Positions 35,601-48,084 of a stretch of 64,000 nucleotides of DNA are shown one piece after another. The position numbers and the translations under genes were made by a program. The notes below the pieces were generated by a model. The model saw only the letters and a program-made list of their open reading frames with translations. It was not told where the DNA came from and made no database searches. The first letter of the stretch is position 1, and every line of letters starts with the position of its first letter. The DNA comes from Symbiodinium natans (taxonomy: Eukaryota; Sar; Dinophyceae; Suessiales; Symbiodiniaceae), in the NCBI GenBank assembly GCA_905221605.1, contig CAJNDS010000802.1, positions 370,001 through 434,000 of the forward strand, written 5' to 3'.

Positions 35601-38600
35601 TCCCTGGGATGTCGAGACCCACTTGAGTCGTCATGCGTCGTCAAAAATTGGTATTGCTGTCGAGCAAAGCCGCTTTCATAGTCGGAATTCGGCGTTTTCC
35701 CTTCACCTTGCGAAGCAAGTCTGACGGTGCAGGGCAGATGGCGGCTTATGTTTCAGGCCTAAGTGCCTGAAGCATCTCAAGGCACGCCGTATCTCTCCAT
35801 AGCGCGATGCTTGCAGTATGTGCATATGTGCTTCACATTGCTTCACCTGGATGCATGACTACACCTGCCGCTTGCCCAAACAGGTATGAAGAGGGTTAGG
35901 TCGCTGTCGTTTCGCGGGAGGCTCTCACCTAGGCACGATGCTTGTTTAGGGTCAGAATCGCACTCTCGTCGAGGCCTAGCTTGCCCACGCGCTTCGGGGT
36001 TCGCAGCTTTTTGAACGTGGCAGAGATACTTTCCTCCGCACGTTCTTGGACAGCTTCGCTTCGCGCATCCTTTCCAAAGGGATCTGCATCTCGCGATGTT
36101 CGAAGTCGTGCTGCCGCCTCGGTCCGTGCGCATGCAGCACTGTCGTCACTTTTGGGCGTTGTGCAAAAGTCTGCCTCAAGCTCTGCCACGATTCAAGCGA
36201 TTCAAGCACTCTCGTTTCGCTCGCAAGCACTGGCGATTCAGACACGCGCAATTCGAATTCCGATTCAAGCACTGGTGATTCTACACGCACGACTTTAAAG
36301 TGGCTAGGGTTTTCAGGGCTGAGGGTTGGGCCTTGGCTCGTGCTCCTGTGAGTGCGACTTGCGATTTGCTGTCGTCGTGGTCTTATACTTGATACTGTTT
36401 GGGGTCTACGTCAGCACAACTCTTTACTATCGCATTCGTCGATGTAGTTGGCAGTGATGTTTTTTCAGGTTCAGGGTTGCCCGGCAAAGCACATATGTCA
36501 TCGGTCAGGTATTGCAACTTAAACTGGTCGCAAGACCTCGCTCATTTTCCCGATTCCGGAGCAGTTTTGATTCTCTGATCACGTTCAAAACGTGTATAAC
36601 GCATGCCTCTTTGCAACAACAGTTTTGCCGAATGGCAATGTGCCGAAAAGATGTGCTTGCAGACTGCTTGCAGACTTGCAGTCGGTTGGGGCACGCAGCC
36701 CCGTCTTCACGATGTCATGATTCTGATTCAAGAACCGTGGCCAAAGGCTCCCTACTAGCCTGAAGCCAGAATTTCGTTGCAGTGGCCTGAGTTGGCAAGA
36801 CCAGACCATTGCAGGACCATTCGCATGGCACGCATGTCGATTGTGCCACGACCCTGTGTGAGGCTTCTACTTTCAAGGCCAGCTCGGGAAGCATTCGCAC
36901 ACAGCATGCGCCGTTACAGCATGGGCCGTTGGATGTCAAAGGCGCTTTCAAGAAGCGCACGCGAACACACCATGCGGCGCTCAAGAAGACAGACGTAAAC
37001 ATACCAAAGCCCTGAGAAGGCGAGGGAGAGATGTCAATTCAGCAGACCTGACATGTGCTTCTGGCAAAGACACAGATCATTGGCGCTGCATTGTAGGATG
37101 ATGCCAGCTCAAGTCTCTCCCCGGCAGCGTTGTTTGTGCTGGGAAGGGCGCAGCATCCTTGTTTTCTTCGTGCGCCTTTTCTTTAGGTGCTCCAGTGGGA
37201 TGAGCATAACCCAGATTGCTCCCCTTCAAGGCGAAGTATGGCATAGTCGATTGAGCACGGAAAAGTTATGAATGGTTGTTCAGGTCACACTGTACGGAGC
37301 CTACAAGTCATGGCGCACTGCTCCTCTGGCCCTTGGCTTTAAAAACATCATGAACGCGACTCCGAAGGGAGTCCGCAGAACACAGAGCACCATGCACACA
37401 AGACACGCGGGCACATGCCGACACACGCGCAGGCATCCAACCTGAGCCTGAAACGTGTCACTGCGGAATATGAACGTGCGCAGCCCATGCTTGTGTGCGT
37501 GCAAAGGTTTATAGGCCAATGATTTGTCAACTTGAACGACAGAAATGAAATTAAACTCAACTTGTGATCGCTTAATCGTTTCCTAAAAAGGGCACATGCC
37601 TTGAAAGGGGGCGAGCCGCCCTGAAGCCCTGCAGCAAGCCCTGCAGCAAGCCCTTCAGCGTGGGGAAAAGAGCTGGCGAGGTGCAGGAAAACAAAAAGCA
37701 CAAAAAAGCGAGATGCCGTAGAGAAACAGAAAAAGGCTCCTTGGAGTGACTTACGCAACAGAGGTGCCGCTGAAAGCTTGGAGGGTCCGCCTTGGAAGAT
37801 GCTGAAGAAGGTGGGCCCAGCAACATTCTCGGAATGCGAACCCGGTTGTCCTTGAGCTCGTACGGAAACATTTGCATCTGCTCTGCATGGGACCCCGTTA
37901 AGGCGACAAAGTTCGTGCTAGTCAATCGGTTGTCATTGCGGTCATTGCGGCTGCAACATGTAGGCAAGTAGGGGACACAGTCAGCTCAACTGGCCGAGCA
38001 GGAGAGTGGCCTACGAGAGCGTCCAGCACGGCGGCCAAGTGCGAGAACAGGATTTTTTGGGGGCAGGTGGGACGTGATCGGGGGTTTTAGGATTGTAGGG
38101 TTCTCGCAATGGTCAAGAGCGGGAAAAGCTTCGAGGAGAAATTGAGTTCCACGAAAATTGTGAGGCCGGGAAATTGACTCAAGCTTCTGGAGTGGTTTCG
38201 GATACCGTCCAGAAAACCACAGCTTCGATACTACATATCGGCACGTGGATTCTCTCGCGGATTCTCTCGTACTTTGCAACATAGTGTCGTCCAAGGAGAT
38301 CCGTCGGCTGTTCTCGTCGGTGCGAAGCTTTGCAGCGCCCAGCAAGGCCAGGTGCGATAGTTTCATCCACACAGTTTGCAGCAGATGTGGGGCCAGTGTT
38401 GTTATCGTTGCTGTTGAGGTGCTGCCTTTGCGCCGTGAGGCGGGTGGGGCTGCTCCAAGTCGCAGATGCCAGATCCACCAAAATACCGAACTCAGGCCGA
38501 CTGCGGCTACGGAGGACCTTCAAACGTAAAGCATGTTGCGCTGCACGTCATGGCCCAAGCATCTGCTCCGGCTCGCAACGCTCGATACTAGCAACTGAGT

Positions 38601-40540
38601 AGGATGCGGGAAACGGCGCCACTTGACAAGGTTCGTCGGGGCGATGTTGGAGAAGCTGCCGGCTATTCACTGACGTGTGAGGCTGAGTTACATGTACTGC
38701 CAACAGGCCCGGTATCAGCGCGGTTGTGCTACGTGAGTTTGTACGGGGTCCTTTGTCATGTGCTTCCACTATCATGGACCATTCGTCGCCCTGCGAGAGC
38801 TCACGGACAAAGGCAGCAGCTGAATGCCAAAGACTTCTCGAGGCGGCATGCCAACCATGTGAGATCTCGAGATCACGCACGCGTGTATGGACATGCTTTC
38901 AATGTCTGCTTTGCAGGTGGCTGTGTGGGCTCGCCAAGGCAGTCGCAGCGGCGAGCCCAGACGCTAGACCTGGGATCAGCATGCTCCAGATGCCCCACCA
39001 ACTGCCACACATGCGACTGTACTACTATTGCTTAAGAACCCCAAAAGAATAAAGAAGTGCATGGTTTTTGAATGTTCTGCTCAGGAGCCTCTCGACCTTC
39101 GACTTGCGCTCCATGTCCGAGCCCTTGTGCACAACCCCATGACGAAGACCGCAGTCCCGCAGTCGCGAGCATCAGGTTTTCACGGAGGCTGTGGGGCGAA
39201 CCCGCAAGGCCCTGGTGCAAGCCGGGGGCTCATGAGGGGCTCATGACCCTCCGGCATACGCCCATGGCGTTTTTGTTTCCGTCATTTCCCGGCATTGCCC
39301 GGTGGCAAGTTGCCAGGTGGGTCTGCCGGGCTTTGCTTTTTCGCCATCTGCAGTCGACGACTTGCTTCATGCTCAACTGCACGTCCACAAATCGCATCAC
39401 GTTCCGTCGTGCTGAAGTACGACATGAGCCAGCGTCGTGCTGAGGCCAATCTTTCACACCCTGGCTGAGTTCGAGGTGCACGCAAATCGCAATCAGACCA
39501 AGACACCGGCTTCATCGTCAAACCTTGCTGGGTTGCTGGAGACTCGGAAGGTGACTCCGACCTGTGGCGAGATGATACTACCCGAGGCATGCAGTACCAT
39601 CCACAGCTGTTTGGCACCGTGTGGCTACGGTAGGTGCATGTGGTTGTGCCAGGACCTGAGGAATGCCTTCCCACTCGTTGACACAAGTCATTTTGTAGTC
39701 AACGATGCGGCAGGCGCCTAGTGCAACTCAGGAACAACAACCCGCGGCAAGCTTTGCTGTGCATGGCCCGTGTTGTAGGCTTAGAAGGGGTGAGCGTGTG
39801 CTTGCGTGAGCTTTCCATGTATGCAGTGAAACGCCACAAGATGGCATCGGCATCTTTTTGAAACTCATATGCTTCATATGATTGTTATCTGAACTTCTTA
39901 CAGTCATTTCATGTCATTGCATATCATTTGCTTTGGCAATCCGAGCCATGCCGCTTTGAGGCCGATGTGCTCGTCACGAGCCTGAGCAGTCATGTTCCCG
40001 GATTGTTCCTTGCGATCTCCTTGAGCTCCGTGTGCAATGTGCTCCCCGCACCCAGCGCCCCACCTCCCCCCAACGAGCAGCAGAACCACCCTGGCCACCA
40101 TCATCCCATGACCATGATGCTTCTTCAGCATGTTGTTGTGTGCTCTGCATTCTCTTGTGCTAGTCATTAGTAATCAATGCGTTGAGCGTTGCTCAAGTGT
40201 CGGATAGTGTCGGTCCGCAGCCCATTGCAGCACCTACAAACTCATCTGGCATCTGTTGGCACTTGACTGCTGATGGCGGCCCTACCCCACGTGAATGCAT
40301 GCAGCTACCGTGTCAGTGGGCCGCAGCTAGCTACACGGTAGAAATTGTTCTGGTACCGTGCGCACAGCTCAGACCAAGCCCCTAATCACTACCCGACAAA
40401 AGGTTCTGTCTCGCACCCAAAGCCTTCAACCGGCCCGGGGTCATGTTTGCACCTCGCAGCCTGCGGCGCAGTACCAGCGCACCAGGCGTGTCAAATCAAG
40501 CGTGTTAAGCGTACCAAGCTTAGGAGCCTGATGATGCCTG
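35601..40540. other. unassigned 5-kb stretch
   Basis: No family is recognised. Protein-like pieces on the + strand include a Lys-rich frame ending ALKKTDVNIPKP at 37,013 and a Pro-rich frame VTSLSSHVPGLFLAISLSSV (about 39,970-40,030). A 12-mer AAGCCCTGCAGC occurs about three times near 37,622-37,656. Multiple frames are open at 38,600-39,050 without usable signal. Confidence 0.25.
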
Positions 40541-41518
40541 ATGTGCAGCGGGTGCTTGGAGCAGGACGGGCCGGTTCTTCAAGCCCAGCGTTACCAGCTT
40601 CGCCAACAACATCTCCACGCAGGCGTTGCTTATGCTCAGCTGTTGGGAGGTTTGTGCTGGGAAAGTGCTGCATGCTGCACGAGGTCTCGAAGCAAGCCGT
40701 TCGTTGCCCTGAACGAGCCCTCTCTGGCGGAAAATGCAGGGAAGAAGGTCTTGAACATGCTAGCATGGACAGGGGTCGACAGGAAGACCGATGTGCGAAT
40801 GGCAACCCCTTTTGGGGATAGCAAAATGGACGGTTCCACTGCGGCGGGAGATGATTCTGTAGCAGCGAGTGAGAAGTCTTCCGATGTTGGCCTGGACCGC
40901 CTGGAGGAGACACCGGTAGTGGGCCCGGCGGCGCTTCGGAAGACACTGTCTTGCTCCGCAAAGGGTATCCTGGGATGCAAGCTTGTGGAAAGCGCCTCGG
41001 GGCCGGTGTTGCCGCCTGGATCACCTATGTCGCCCACCAGCCCTCGATGCTCAGGGATGGCTACTTCTGCCTCGCAGTTTCTGCCCCGTGAAAGTACCGG
41101 GCCTCTGCTTTGGCGCAGGACAGCATGTCCAACTCCCATTGCTCCATGTGCCCAGGTGGGCCTGGTGGCACGCCGCCCCCGTGAAACTGCACCCCCCTCC
41201 CATGTCCTACCCGCATGTCCACCCAGCTGCCACCCTTTTCCTGTTCAGGCGGCTGCTTGGGGCCAACAGTACCCAGTGATGCAGGTCATGCGGCCACTGC
41301 CAACACACGCCATGCCGCCGCATGCAGTGGCACCTCAGGTGCCGCATGCGGTGCCGAACATGGTGCCGTATACTCCGCATCCAGCGCATCCAGTGGTGCA
41401 ACTGCGGCCCAGACACAGCATGCTGGTGCAGCCTATGCAGCCTATGCAGCCTATGCAGCCTGCACCGTGGGTGATTCAAACACAGGCTGGATGCTTGTGC
41501 TTCCTGGTAGCTACCTGA
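40541..41518 (+). CDS. hypothetical Pro/Met/His-rich protein, possibly with an intron
   Basis: This is a 325-codon open frame. The middle part reads ENAGKKVLNMLAWTGVDRKT, then VGLDRLEETPVVGP and GSPMSPTSPRCSG. The C-terminal part is low in complexity: QYPVMQVMRPLPTHAMPPHA, VPYTPHPAHPVV and three MQP triplets encoded by an exact CCTATGCAG 9-mer repeat (41,433-41,460). Such Ser/Pro and Met/Pro/His-rich stretches are common in RNA-associated proteins, but no folded domain is seen. The segment at about 41,070-41,240 (Cys/Arg/Pro-rich) looks unlike the flanks and may be an intron read through. The start codon is uncertain. Confidence 0.4.
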   Translation: MCSGCLEQDGPVLQAQRYQLRQQHLHAGVAYAQLLGGLCWESAACCTRSRSKPFVALNEPSLAENAGKKVLNMLAWTGVDRKTDVRMATPFGDSKMDGSTAAGDDSVAASEKSSDVGLDRLEETPVVGPAALRKTLSCSAKGILGCKLVESASGPVLPPGSPMSPTSPRCSGMATSASQFLPRESTGPLLWRRTACPTPIAPCAQVGLVARRPRETAPPSHVLPACPPSCHPFPVQAAAWGQQYPVMQVMRPLPTHAMPPHAVAPQVPHAVPNMVPYTPHPAHPVVQLRPRHSMLVQPMQPMQPMQPAPWVIQTQAGCLCFLVAT

Positions 41519-44340
41519 ATAGACATCTTGAGCCACAGGCTGTTGCTGCTGTTCCCCCCCGTCCGGCCCCGTGCAAAGTCATGCGCTTACTTTTTGGCTA
41601 GAGGGGGGAAGTCATATCCATTTGTGGCCACAAGTGTATCGAAACAGAAGCCTGTGGTAGCTGCCATTGAGGATGTTGAGCCTGCTGGAAGCACGGAGGA
41701 TTCCTCACCAAGCGCCGCGACCCTTAGTACATGCCGTTCAAGACTGTTTGAGATCCTGTGCTCACAATCCGCGACTGTCATTCTCGCTTCGAAGGCCATA
41801 CCACATCCCCCTTTGAAGGATCCGGCACAGATTTACGCCGAGGAGCCAGGGACAATGATTTGCTTACAGGCGTTCCAACGTCGCAGAGGCTGCAAGGAAT
41901 TCACATTTGCCATGGCCAGGAACAGATCGCCAAAGAAACGGCAGCATCAGAGAGGCCGCAGCACAAGTTCCGCATGCGCATTGGATTTCGGCATCCCAGT
42001 GCCAAGTCACACTTACCGGCTGGCGGCTAGCACCCAATCAGAAACTACTTGGAGCTCTCAACATGCGTCGTACTATGCCTAAACGTCGCAGCTTCAAGTG
42101 ACCTGGACCCCATCCACATGAGCTCCCTCCTGAATGCGGGTCAATGCGCCCGCGCTCAAGGATCGATTACTTGCTTTCTGCTAGCTCCTTGCATGCTTGG
42201 GGTTATAGGGCGTCCGAATACAGCACAGAGCAAGGGCAATGTAGGAGCGCCGGACCATTCCGGGGCTTTGAGGCTTCCACCGTGGCACTTTGATTTTGTC
42301 AAGTATAGCGACGATGATCGAGCAGAAGCAATGCATGTGCGCAAACGACCAAGCTCAATACATCTCAATACCTTTCGAACGGCTTGTAGAACCGCGTGCA
42401 GGCGGGAGAAAGCCCGTTGCGACATCTGCGAGGCACGAGCTTGTCGGTCCATACATGTCACCAGATTGATCGTCTTTCAGTGCCACGCCAGTGGCCACAG
42501 TGTCCGCGAATTTCTGCAGCCATTGTGGCCAAAGCATGCCAAAGCAACTCGTACCAGAAGCCACGCCTTAAACAAGTTTGGACAGGCTCAGGTTTGCGAA
42601 GCACCACTGAAGCCTAGAGGTGTCAGCATGTGTCTCACGTGCTTGCTTGGAGTGTTGGAGGTTGTTGCGATGCAAGAAGACATGCAGTTGCGCACGCCCA
42701 TAGCCGGCATAGCTGTATAGCCTGCAAGCTGAGAGGGCAGCAAATCGCATCTTTTTGCCATGGCATTTGACTTGTGGCGCTATGGACGGACGAGTAGTCG
42801 AGATGCGGTGATACTTCTTCTGTTGCAGCTTGTCTCGGATAGAAAGGGCCACCAGATGGTGGGGTTCGTCGATGTCTGGGTCTTCGACGGGAATCTTTTT
42901 CTATTCTTTTCTATCCGGCGATTTTCAAACTTTCTCGTGCAGTAGCCCGAGAAGGAGCGTGCCTTGCAACTGTTTCGACTCTGCCGCCATCTTGGGAGGA
43001 TCCTCCTTTGGCGGAATTGTTATCGCGCGGGGGCAGGGGGGGGGGCGAAGCCCGCAATAGCAACTGGGTCCATAATACCATTTGCTTCAGAACGTATTGC
43101 ATGTGAAGCCTCCATTTTTAACAATTGAAATTTTTACACACTTTGTTCAACCATCTGGTGTTTCTGTGTCTTTATTATCTTCTGTATCTTCACTGAGTCG
43201 CGTTTTTTAGAGTGATTGAAGCGGATTTCAATGATTTGGTGAATATGAAAAAGAGAGAGGCATTGCTGCCGACAAACGCTTTTTAAAATTGACTTTATTG
43301 TTTTGATGAGCATATTTAGTATAGACTTCTGTAAACACTGCTTATATTTGATACACCATGTGGAGAGTTTCATGCATCATTTGATGAAGCATTGGATGCA
43401 CCACCTGAAACACCATTTGATACACCATTCCTGTAAATGAAGAGGTTCCATTTTGAGAAGTTGTAGTCTCGCATTACATTCGCAGCATGATTGCTGTATG
43501 AACCTGAACATGATATCCCAACACCTCAACCCAGCCCGCAATAGATGCCTGCAAGCCTGAAGCGCCCCTCGGCGGTGCAGGGGCCCGAGAATGGCACCCC
43601 TTCCCACTGCCCAAGGACTGCCTCGGCTGGGCTGTGCCTCAGTCATCGCCGTCTTTGCGATCAGCTGCTAACGAAACCCGGACGCAACCTGATACAGATG
43701 TCGTGAAGGAACGACTACCCGTGGGGGATTTACGCTCGTGACTCAGCCAAGCCTACAAAGATCGAGGTGGTGGGGGGGGGTGAATTGCTTAAGTCGTGAT
43801 TTGAAGCAGGGTTTATATTGCTGACGTTGGTGAGTGTATATACTGTAGGGTTCCTTTTTTGATATTGGTGAGTGTATACCTTGGGTGTCCTTTTGGGGGT
43901 GCAAGAAATATAAAACCTACTTCATTTCAGGAAGAATACGGCGCAGTGTCAGGAGGGAGGGCGGATGATTGGGTGATGGTGGAAACACCAAACGAAATCG
44001 AAATCGTTCCAGTTTTTTGGGGCATCTTCTTTCTTGAAAGAAAGTGATCGGCATATTGTGCGGTCGGATGCTTGATATGTTGACCGTCAGGGTTTGGGGC
44101 GAAGGCATTGTCGTACTTCAAAAGCATTGGGAGTACTCTGGGCAGAAATGCTATCGGGGACAGAAGGTGTTACAATCATCGGCTAAGGGGAGGATCGTGA
44201 TGCCTGACAGGAACTGGGAGGTTTAGAAGTTTGGGAAAACCAACCTGGCCCCACATGATGCCGATGTGGGCCCCTTCCAGCATTTTGTGATGGAATCTTC
44301 GAGCTGTAAGAGCTCGCAACAGCTAGAGACATGTTTTCCC
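41519..44340. other. unassigned stretch
   Basis: Frames at 41,600-42,080 (AIEDVEPAGSTEDSSPSAAT) may continue the upstream Pro/Met-rich gene. From 42,100 nothing is recognised. 43,090-43,440 is an AT-rich island with a 12-mer tandem repeat. A run of eight or more G occurs at 43,041 and again near 43,770. Confidence 0.3.
43368..43427. repeat. five tandem copies of a 12-mer
   Basis: On the - strand the units are TGGTGTATCAAA, TGGTGTTTCAGG, TGGTGCATCCAA, TGCTTCATCAAA and TGATGCATGAAA. The array lies inside the AT-rich island. Each unit is four codons long, so the - strand frame would give a Trp/Cys-rich tetrapeptide repeat, but the flanking frame has no coding features. Confidence 0.75.
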
Positions 44341-44572
44341 CGACCTCGCCTTGAGGCAATTTTGGCAGTTTGCCAAGCTCCTGTTTGGCTGCTGTCCGCC
44401 AGCTCTTGGAGGCAGTGCAGAGCCAAGCCCGCCTCCCGGACCTGGCTCGGAGTCTCGGACGCTGCGAGTCCTGCAGCCATCAGGTTCAGATCCACAACTC
44501 CCTACTGAGCTTGAGGATCTAGGTGCAGAAGGACTTCTTACGGCCGGCATGCAGTGCAGGTACTGTAGGTAA
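44341..44572 (+). CDS. candidate 5' exon of the methylthiotransferase gene
   Basis: The frame reads FAKLLFGCCPPALGG, SESRTLRVLQPSGSDPQLP and TELEDLGAEGLLTAGMQC before a possible CAG|GTACTG donor at about 44,560. The position just upstream of the first certain methylthiotransferase exon, the same strand and a weak likeness to the acidic N-terminal leader of CDKAL1-type proteins suggest it belongs to that gene. No junction to 44,761 was proven. Confidence 0.35.
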
Positions 44573-44760
44573 AACAAGAGCTAAACTACGTGACTTACGC
44601 ACGAGCTTCGGGGCTGTGGCAGGAAGCCGTACCTTCGAATGGGGTGCTGGGCAAGTGAAAAGGAGGAGGCGGGATTGTCCGTGCAGCACCCTTGCCTTGA
44701 CCCATGCATCCTTGGACGTATCTTGGCGCATGGACCCGCAGGCGCATTCCAGCAAATAAG

Positions 44761-47700
44761 GCTGAGGTGTCCGTGGAAGACGAGGCAGCACAAAAGCAGC
44801 TGCCTGGAAAGCAGCGGATCTTCCTGAACCATGGCCTGGATGCGGTACTCAGCATGTTTGAAGCACCAATCATAAAGCATGTGCTCGCCGCTGACATGCC
44901 AAGGAAGACTTATGGCTGTGCCCACAACAACTCTGACAGCAGCTGCCTGTGCATTCTTGTGCATTCAGCATGCCGAACGGTGAATGGTCGTATTTGCAGA
45001 CCCAGAAGCCAAGGCGAGTTCATGATGGGCCTGCTGCAAGACTACGGCTACACATTAGTGGAGACCATGCAAGACGCCGATGCTCTGGTGGTCAACTCCT
45101 GCACCGTGAAGGGCCCTAGCCAGGACAGAACGCCTAGGCTAGGTATGACATTCTCAGAGGGCAACTTTTTGCTGCTTTGCCAGACTTTGCCCCATACTTT
45201 GCCCCAGAAGCCTTTGAAGTTTCCTGCGTTTTTTTGCTTTGGTTGCCCGGTCCTTTTGCCCCTGGTCCGGACATGCATGATTCTGTGGAACCCTAGGGGC
45301 CCTAGTGCCGTGGATGCTGTGGTTCCCTGGCCCTCCAAACTCCCCTTTGTCCAGTTTGACTTGGTCGCTTCGGAGCTTCTTCGGCCTTTGGCCTGGAGAC
45401 ATCTATGTTAGTGTTTCGGCCGTTGGGCTTTCTGCTTGTTTCCCGCTCTTGTAAAGAGAGCAGCTACTGCCCGAAACAAACCCCCATGGCTCTTTAAACT
45501 CGGTCTGCCTGTTCTCACCCTCGTCCTTGGCTTTGCCGGCCTTTTCGAAAGCACGTCCCCCCTCCCACCCCCATCCCCTCCCCCAACCAAACCACCCTTT
45601 GTTTTTGTTTAAGCAGTTTCCTGGCGAGCTTTGTAAAGCGTAGATAAATCCGATCTGTTCTCATCCCTGCAAATGGTCCAGCGCCATTTCTTTCGTCGTC
45701 GCCTTTGGAGCCTGAACTGGTCATCACATGTCAACAGCTCCCAAGTCCACCATAGCCACCCGCTGGCCACAAAAAGTGCTTAGACTTTGTGCGTTCTGCA
45801 GTCGGTCTTTGCCAGGACAATGCAGTGAATCTGGTGAAGAGTGCACAAGATGCTGGCAAGCCAGTGGTGTTGGCAGGCTGTGTTCCCACAGCAGATGTCA
45901 ACCTGGCCAAGTCTTTGATGGGGGTTCCCCTTCTGCATAAAAAATCTTGATTGCCGGAGTGTCGTGGATGGGTGCTTTGAGGGCGCTTGGAGACATCCAA
46001 CCTGACATCAAGCTGCCCCGTCAACAGCCCGTCACCTTTCTTTGTAACTGAACCTTGCAGTCGTGTAGCTTGTAGCATGCCTCTGGGTTCTCAGGTCAGC
46101 ATGCTTGGAGTGACGCAGCTTGATCGTGTGGTCGAAGTGGTGGAACATGCCATCCAGGGCAATACCATCAGCCTGCTGACCCATCGGAGATCTATGCCCT
46201 CGCTGGACCTGCCAAAGGTGCGCCGCAATAGCTTCGTCGAGATCATACCCATCAGTGGAGGCTGCCTGGGAAACTGTTCTTTGGCCTACACGCAAGCCTT
46301 TCGAATTTTTGGTCATGGAGTTTGGGAGTTTCCTGCTTTCGTGCAAACAGACCCCCCAAGGCTCTTATTGCAAGACAAAGCATGCACGTGGATCACTTTC
46401 TTCATATTCGGAAGAGGCGCAGAGCACATGTCTTCAGCCAATGCTGACTCTTGATTCTTGCCACAGGCCTCGTTTAGCAGATGTGCAATGCTAACAGTGT
46501 GCCAGAGGCCATCCTCGCCAGGGCGCTACAAGCTGCAAGTGAAGGAGTCAGCGAAGTCTGGCTGACTTCCGAGGACACAGGCGCGTTGCCAGCACCGACG
46601 CTGCATGCTCGTTTGGGCGACCTTTGCCGCCGACGATGAAGGTGCTTATGGCCTTGACATCGGCACTAACATTGCATCCTTACTGAACCGTGTGGCAGAT
46701 TCTTTGCCCGAGCATGCCGCCTGACTCAACGAAGTCGCAAAGACTCCTTGCCTTGTGCAACCGCAGAGTGGTTTGACATCGCAGTTGGTGCTCGTGCGGA
46801 GCCTGTCAGCCCAGGTGATGCTGAAACTGGGCATGACAAACCCGCCCTACATGCTGGCACACATCGATGCGGTTGCAAAGGCGCTGCACGGGTTGCTAAA
46901 ATCCAACGTGATTCATCTTCAACCGCAACTCAAGTCACGGTGCCCTAGGTCTTCCAGAGACCCAATGTCTTCGAGCATCTGCATGTGCCTGTGCAATCTG
47001 GTTCTGACACTGTACTCCGAGCTATGGTTCGCAACTTGGTGTAGAATCCCTGTGTGGCACGTGGCATGGGAAGGAATGTGAGGGAACAACCTTGCTGGAA
47101 GTGATGACTTGCCGCGTGTGGGTCGGTCCAAGGCGAGTACACCTCCAGCGATTTTCGGCGTTTGGTGGATGGCTTGCGGGCGCAGGCACCCATGACCAGA
47201 GTGTTCAGGCATTGACCGTGTCCAAACCTTTCCGCATCCCATCGCATCTCCCCAGGCCCGAAACTGTCTTCGCTAAACTCTTTACAAGGTCCCCGGCTTG
47301 TTCGTGGGCACCGATGTGACGCGTGGCTATGGGCGTGGCCAAGTACTTGTGCATGCAGCTTGAGTTCCCCTCTACACAAGTAGCCGCGGGAAGCATCCGA
47401 GGATTTGTGGTTTTCCTGCAGAGAGCGAAGAAGACCATCAAGCCACTCTTGCCCTGGTTGCTTCAGTTGCAAGGAGGCACGCCAACAGTTTGCTTCGGAT
47501 CTTCGGGGTGGCAGCGCACGTGACTGAGGTCCGGGACTACAGATTCCCCATGTTGAACATTTCCCAGTTCTATCCTCGACCGAACACTGCCGCAGCACGC
47601 CTCAAGAAGCTGCCTGGGAACATCGTCAAGGCAAGGAGCACAGCCCCTTGGCTTGTCGAAGTCATCGAAAAGGAAAGAGTCATACCGGGTTAGAGTCTCG

Positions 47701-48084
47701 GTTCCAGTAGGAGTAGCCATGAGTAGGCTTTTTTTGGCCACCACTTCCGAAGAGCAGGAGATGACGCAGCTCTTTGAATCGTATTCCACCTGGAATCACC
47801 TAGTTGGCTGCACGCAGCGTGTCTGGTTTTCGGACACAGACGAAAAACGCCAGCAGACGGATCCTTGGCATGCAGCTGTTGCGGGGAGAACCAGGGTATC
47901 TTCCCAAACCTCATTTGTTGCGAAGATTCGGGGTGGGGGGGGGGGTGGCAGCGGCTTGCAGCATAGGTGGGCCACACGAAGGGCTATGCGAAAGTGGTGG
48001 CCTCTCATCTCCATCAGAATTAAGGCAATTAAGGTGTGGCATGATGATCGCTGGGTGTCTCTTTTCTCTGGCCGGGCCGTCTGA
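44761..48084 (+). CDS. CDKAL1-type threonylcarbamoyladenosine tRNA methylthiotransferase
   Basis: This radical-SAM enzyme makes ms2t6A at position 37 of ANN-decoding tRNAs, using two 4Fe-4S clusters. Exons: 44,761-44,825; 44,904-44,938; 45,014-45,123; 45,816-45,923; 46,095-46,275; from 46,361; to 46,580; 46,642-46,718; 46,815-46,880; 46,949-47,030; 47,133-47,185; 47,289-47,317; 47,402-47,456; 47,529-47,630; about 47,758-47,865; about 47,966-48,003; and about 48,016-48,084 (TGA). Joined landmarks: [15 protein letters not shown] (cluster Cys 1), [11 protein letters not shown] (Cys 2), VVLAGCVP (Cys 3), [28 protein letters not shown] (CxxxCxxC), [65 protein letters not shown] and a TRAM-like tail with [11 protein letters not shown]. 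The downstream exon often restores a split codon, for example the second radical-SAM Cys is split T|GC at 46,275/46,361. Boundaries near 46,410-46,498 and after 47,630 are unresolved. Frame and all catalytic cysteines are intact. Confidence 0.95.

Noticed and set aside
45124-45400. Extension of the methylthiotransferase exon beyond QD (frame open to 45,411)
   Set aside because: The extension is Leu/Phe/Pro-rich and unlike the family; the expected sequence ([13 protein letters not shown]) resumes exactly after the acceptor at 45,816.
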